In this document: one piece after another, positions 60,526 to 64,000 of the stretch | Position numbering within the stretch: the first letter of the stretch is position 1 | How the letters are laid out: each line of letters starts with the position of its first letter | Source of the DNA: Erythrobacter sp. EC-HK427 | GTDB lineage: Bacteria > Pseudomonadota > Alphaproteobacteria > Sphingomonadales > Sphingomonadaceae | Reading direction: 5' to 3' | Length of the DNA: 64,000 nt | Assembly: GCF_902498745.1 (NCBI RefSeq) | Contig: NZ_LR701479.1 | Coordinates: forward strand, 562,292 to 626,291 | Notes under the pieces: model-generated | The model's database searches: none | The model's input: only the letters and a program-made list of their open reading frames with translations | What the model was told of the DNA's origin: nothing | Program-made: the position numbers and the translations under genes

Positions 60526-61960
60526 GATTGGAACACTTGCACTCGCATTGGGCGCGCTCGCCATGACCGGAACGCCGATTGCCGCATCGGCGCAGGATGT
60601 GGGGGACAGCATGGACCGCTTCATGGACGACATGGGCGCAGCAGCCAATGTCACCGGACCAACCGCCTTCGAAGGCCAGGCGGCGGGCTATTACAGCATG
60701 GGCAATGTCTGGACCCGTTTTCCGCAGAAGACCACCAGCATCGCCAATCTGCAGCTCCCGCGAGCGCGGGCAGGCTGTGGCGGTATCGACATTTTTGCCG
60801 GATCTTTTTCGTTCATCAATGCCAGCGAAATGGTGGCACTGCTGAAGGCGGTTGCCAACAACGCAGTGGGGTTTGCCTTCAGCCTCGCGATCGACACGAT
60901 CTGTCCCGAATGCAACAAGATCATGCAGGAGTTCTCGCAGAAAGCGCAGCTCATGAACGAGCTGTCGATCAACTCCTGCGAGATGGCGCAAGGACTTGTT
61001 GGCGGCATCTGGCCGCAGGGCGATCTCGCCGACAAGGCGATCTGCGAAGCCATCGGGAACGCGACGGGGATCTTCACCGACTATGCTGCGGCCAAACACG
61101 GGTGCGGCACCCGCGGACAGCGCGAAAGCACTACTGCGGCCGGCGGCGAGGACTTCGAGGACATCAATCCCGGGCTGCCGCGCAACTACACCTGGCACGT
61201 CCTGAAGGAGAGCGCGTTTTTCAATCCCGGCGGAACATTTGACCGCGACCTTGCCGAATATGCCATGACCCTGATCGGCACCGTGATCTATGTCCCGCCC
61301 AGCGATAATGATCCGGGCAGCCTCGTTCCCTTCGCGGGCGATGCGTCCTCGACCCTGGTCACCGCGCTGCTCGATGGCACGCAAGGACAGGATGTCAGGA
61401 TCTTGCGCTGTGACGAGCCCACACTTTGTCTCGATCCCAGCTTCCAGCAGCTGACCCTCAGCGCGTCGCGCGCCATCCGCCCGCGCGTGGCGGCCATGAT
61501 CGGCACTATGGTCGAAGCGATCCGCGAGGATACCGCGATCGGTGCTGCAGAGATCGAACTTTTGCAGGTCGCCTCGCTACCGCTCTACAAGATCCTGACC
61601 GTGCAGGCTGCCTATGGGCGCGGTATGGCCACCGATGACCGGGCGACCCTGGCCGAGGTGACCAGCATCGATCTGCTCCATGCGATCCTCGAGAGGATTT
61701 CGTCGGAAGCGAGCCGTTCCATGGCAAGTTTCATTGCTGCAGACGAAAGCAAATTGACATTGTGGCGCACACAGGTCGCCGAGGTGCGGACCCAGCTGGC
61801 AAGCAGGCAGGCCAGTGGTCAGGCGCGCATTACCGCGATCGTGCAGATCATCGAGAAGACCGCAATGATCGAGAACATGCTGGCGGCCTCGATGTCGCCT
61901 TCAATGGCGGCGGCACTTGACTGGTCGCGGGGCATCCAGTCCCGCTCGATCGTACCCTGA
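60515..61960 (+). CDS. traH: F-type pilus assembly protein TraH
   Basis: 481 residues from the ATG at 60515, overlapping traF. A signal peptide ('LALGALAMTGTPIAASAQD') precedes the TraH signature: 'NVTGPTAFEGQAAGYYSMGNVWTRF', 'RAGCGGIDIFAGSFSFINASE', 'DTICPECNKIMQEFSQKAQLMNELSINSCEMAQGL' and a long C-terminal helical part. It is periplasmic and acts with TraF and TraG in pilus assembly. traG starts 10 bases after its stop. Confidence 0.95.
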   Translation: MTTRIGTLALALGALAMTGTPIAASAQDVGDSMDRFMDDMGAAANVTGPTAFEGQAAGYYSMGNVWTRFPQKTTSIANLQLPRARAGCGGIDIFAGSFSFINASEMVALLKAVANNAVGFAFSLAIDTICPECNKIMQEFSQKAQLMNELSINSCEMAQGLVGGIWPQGDLADKAICEAIGNATGIFTDYAAAKHGCGTRGQRESTTAAGGEDFEDINPGLPRNYTWHVLKESAFFNPGGTFDRDLAEYAMTLIGTVIYVPPSDNDPGSLVPFAGDASSTLVTALLDGTQGQDVRILRCDEPTLCLDPSFQQLTLSASRAIRPRVAAMIGTMVEAIREDTAIGAAEIELLQVASLPLYKILTVQAAYGRGMATDDRATLAEVTSIDLLHAILERISSEASRSMASFIAADESKLTLWRTQVAEVRTQLASRQASGQARITAIVQIIEKTAMIENMLAASMSPSMAAALDWSRGIQSRSIVP

Positions 61961-61970
61961 GGCCGGAACC

Positions 61971-64000
61971 ATGGTCGAAGTCTACACGATCGGCGGCGGC
62001 GAATATCTCGTCAACGTCTTTAACGCGGTTGCCGCCTGGACCGGGTCCGGCGGATACAAGAGCCTGATCCAGGTCGCGCTGGTCATGGGGATGGCGCTTG
62101 CCGTCATTGTACTGGCGTTCAACCAGGACTGGCGCGCCTGGCTCAACTGGTTCCTTGGCGCGACGCTCATCTATATGTGCCTGATGGTTCCGCGCATGGA
62201 CGTTCAGGTCACCGACCGCGTCAACCCCGGACTTGCTCCCGCCACTGTTGCAGATGTCCCGCTCGGTCTTGCCCTGATGGCGAGCTTTACCAGCCAGGCA
62301 GGGGATTATCTGACCCGCTCAGCCGAGCTCGTGTTCGGCCTGCCCGACGACCTCAATTACTCGAAGAACGGCATGATCTACGGCGCACGGCTGCTCGAAG
62401 CGACCCGAGGCTTGCGCATCTCGGATCCCGAGTTTGCCGCCAATCTCGACGAGCATTTCCAGCAATGCGTCTTCTACGACGTGCTGTTCGGCCGCTATTC
62501 GATGCAGGAGCTGGCCGAAGCAACCGATATCTGGTCGAGCATTGGTCCCGGAAGCGAAGCGCGCGCACAGCGCTTCCTGATCCGCGATGTCCATACCGGT
62601 CAGGTGACCTCGGTCATCACCACATGCCGCCAGGCCTACAATACGCTCGGCGCGCAATGGGCAGGCCTGATCAACGATATGGGCACCGTCTTCGGACGCC
62701 AGCTATACCCGCGGCAGACCGAAGCTCTGGCGCGCGCAAAGCTCTTCGCCGACCTGCCGATCGCCTACAGCTATCTCTCGGGGGTCTCGAGCAATGCCAG
62801 CGAGATTTTCCGGCAGGTGCTTTCGATCAACGCCATGAACCAGGCCATGCACGGCTTTGCCGCGGCGAGCGGGACGTCGAGCATCGACGTTTTTGCGCAG
62901 ACCCGCGCGGATATCCAGACCGAGCGCACCTACGCCTCGATCGCGCACAATGCGATGAAATGGGTGCCCATCCTCAATGTGGTGCTGACGGTCGTTTTCT
63001 ATGCCCTGTTCCCGGTGCTGTTCCCGCTCTTCCTGCTGCCCAAGACCGGACCCGTTGCCTTGCGCGGCTATGTGACGGGCTTCTTTTATCTCGCAGCCTG
63101 GGGACCGCTGTTCGTGATCCTCCACATGATCCTGATGTTCAAAGGCGCGAATGATGTTGCAGCGGCAGCCGGCGATACGGGTCTCAGTCTCGCGACCTTT
63201 GTCGGGATGAGCGATGTGAACTCCGATATCGGCATTCTGGCAGGCTATCTGGTCGCGTCGGTGCCGTTTCTGGCCGGCGGGGTCGCGCGGGGCGCGCTGG
63301 CGATTTCAGGGCAAGCGACCAGCTATCTCAATCCGAGCCAGAATGCGGCAGAGGAAGCTGCGCGCGAGGCCAGCACGGGGAACATTTCGCTGGGCAATAC
63401 CAGCCTCGAGAATTCCAATCTGTTCTCGCGCCAGTTCGCGCAAGGCAATCTTGCACCCAGCATTTCCTATGGAGCTGCCCAAATACGAAGCTTGGCCGAC
63501 AATGGAACGCAGACGACGGGTTTCCCGGGCGCCGAGTTCGCCAGCGTACCGACATCGAGCTATCCCTTCTCGCCGACTCTCGGATCGGATTTCTCGAGCA
63601 GATTGTCGACTATCGCGGGGCAAAGCCACGGCCAGAGCGAAACCTATAGCAATCTCGCACAGGAAGCGACGAGCTCGGCGGTCGCCCAGTTCTACGAGTT
63701 GCGCGAGACCTATTCGCGCGGACAGTCGAATGAAACGGTCGAAGGTGTGTCCACCAGCGACAGCATGAGCACGGCATTTGCCGAGATCGACAATGCGTCG
63801 CAAACGCTGCAGCAGCAATTCGGCCTCTCGCGCAGGGCTTCTGACGACATTACCGTGTCATGGTTCCTGAATGGTGAGGCAGGTCTGAGACTGCAGGGCG
63901 GGGTCGGTCCGCTGCAGGGCAATCTCGGAGGGCGCGGTGGGCGTACACAGACCTGGACCGATAGCGATATCGGGATTGCTTCTGAGGACCGCTCGCGGCT
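61971..64000 (+). CDS. traG: F-type mating-pair protein TraG, 5' part
   Basis: The frame opens at the ATG at 61971 and stays open to the last base of the window, giving about 676 residues of a protein that is usually over 900. The N-terminal half has several membrane helices ('SLIQVALVMGMALAVIVLAF', 'WFLGATLIYMCLMVP', 'ILNVVLTVVFYALFPVLFPLFLLP', 'GYVTGFFYLAAWGPLFVILHMILMF') and TraG motifs such as 'DVPLGLALMASFTSQAGDYLTRSAE' and 'FQQCVFYDVLFGRYS'. A periplasmic Ser/Gln/Asn-rich region follows. TraG assembles the pilus with its N-terminus and stabilises mating or mediates entry exclusion with its C-terminus. The end lies outside the window. Confidence 0.92.
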   Translation, partial: MVEVYTIGGGEYLVNVFNAVAAWTGSGGYKSLIQVALVMGMALAVIVLAFNQDWRAWLNWFLGATLIYMCLMVPRMDVQVTDRVNPGLAPATVADVPLGLALMASFTSQAGDYLTRSAELVFGLPDDLNYSKNGMIYGARLLEATRGLRISDPEFAANLDEHFQQCVFYDVLFGRYSMQELAEATDIWSSIGPGSEARAQRFLIRDVHTGQVTSVITTCRQAYNTLGAQWAGLINDMGTVFGRQLYPRQTEALARAKLFADLPIAYSYLSGVSSNASEIFRQVLSINAMNQAMHGFAAASGTSSIDVFAQTRADIQTERTYASIAHNAMKWVPILNVVLTVVFYALFPVLFPLFLLPKTGPVALRGYVTGFFYLAAWGPLFVILHMILMFKGANDVAAAAGDTGLSLATFVGMSDVNSDIGILAGYLVASVPFLAGGVARGALAISGQATSYLNPSQNAAEEAAREASTGNISLGNTSLENSNLFSRQFAQGNLAPSISYGAAQIRSLADNGTQTTGFPGAEFASVPTSSYPFSPTLGSDFSSRLSTIAGQSHGQSETYSNLAQEATSSAVAQFYELRETYSRGQSNETVEGVSTSDSMSTAFAEIDNASQTLQQQFGLSRRASDDITVSWFLNGEAGLRLQGGVGPLQGNLGGRGGRTQTWTDSDIGIASEDRSR

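Noticed and set aside
1-64000. CRISPR arrays, tRNA/rRNA genes and complete insertion sequences
   Set aside because: No regularly spaced repeats, no tRNA-like cloverleaf with conserved elements and no transposase or integrase were noticed when reading both strands; absence by eye is not proof.

Overview
The window reads as GC-rich alphaproteobacterial DNA, most likely from the Sphingomonadales (Erythrobacteraceae/Sphingomonadaceae type). This is an inference from overall protein style: a TonB-dependent receptor with associated esterases, a DctA/DctB/DctD set and an F-type conjugation operon of the kind found on sphingomonad plasmids and integrative elements. No rRNA, tRNA, CRISPR array, integrase or complete insertion sequence was recognised.

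Region 1 (1-19.1 kb) looks like ordinary chromosome. It opens with a CoA-ester catabolic cluster: a class III CoA-transferase cut by the window edge, a DUF35 protein without a zinc ribbon, a thiolase-fold protein without the usual nucleophilic cysteine, and an AhpD-like protein. Then come a lipoprotein esterase, a fatty acid hydroxylase-family membrane protein and an EF-hand protein. A two-component pair follows, whose OmpR-type regulator is split by an in-frame TGA. A C4-dicarboxylate block comes next: a DctD-like regulator lacking GAFTGA, a DctB-like kinase and DctA, with DctA leading into an esterase, a TonB receptor and an M14 carboxypeptidase. Convergent moeA and moaB close the region.

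Region 2 (19.1-46.7 kb) is an accessory island with AT-richer gaps, gene remnants and many genes of conflict-system type: hipBA with two copies of an operator-like palindrome; an isolated giant protein of about 1,386 residues; a small operon ending in a GIY-YIG-like protein; a DUF6946-like/M15-like fusion; a PD-(D/E)XK nuclease with a partner; a WYL regulator, a Cas4-like/DUF2779 nuclease and a small protein in one operon, beside a tandem AAA+ ATPase; a complete ABC-3C system (alpha/beta hydrolase fused to a C-terminal ABC-3C-type domain, middle component, SMC-like ABC ATPase) with a nuclease gene behind it; a trypsin-like protease with a Trypco/Pepco-type partner; and a second PD-(D/E)XK protein. 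The ABC-3C operon has an unusually hairpin-rich leader and is the best candidate for an interesting biological system here.

Region 3 (45.9-64 kb) starts with two small regulators (AlpA-like and HTH) and continues with a long, tightly overlapping F-type type IV secretion operon: traA-L-E-K-B-dsbC-V-C-orf-trbI-traF(S26 peptidase)-W-U-trbC-N-F-H-G. traG runs off the right edge. The relaxase and coupling protein are not in view. The simplest reading is a conjugative plasmid or integrative element carrying a defence/conflict cargo next to its transfer genes.
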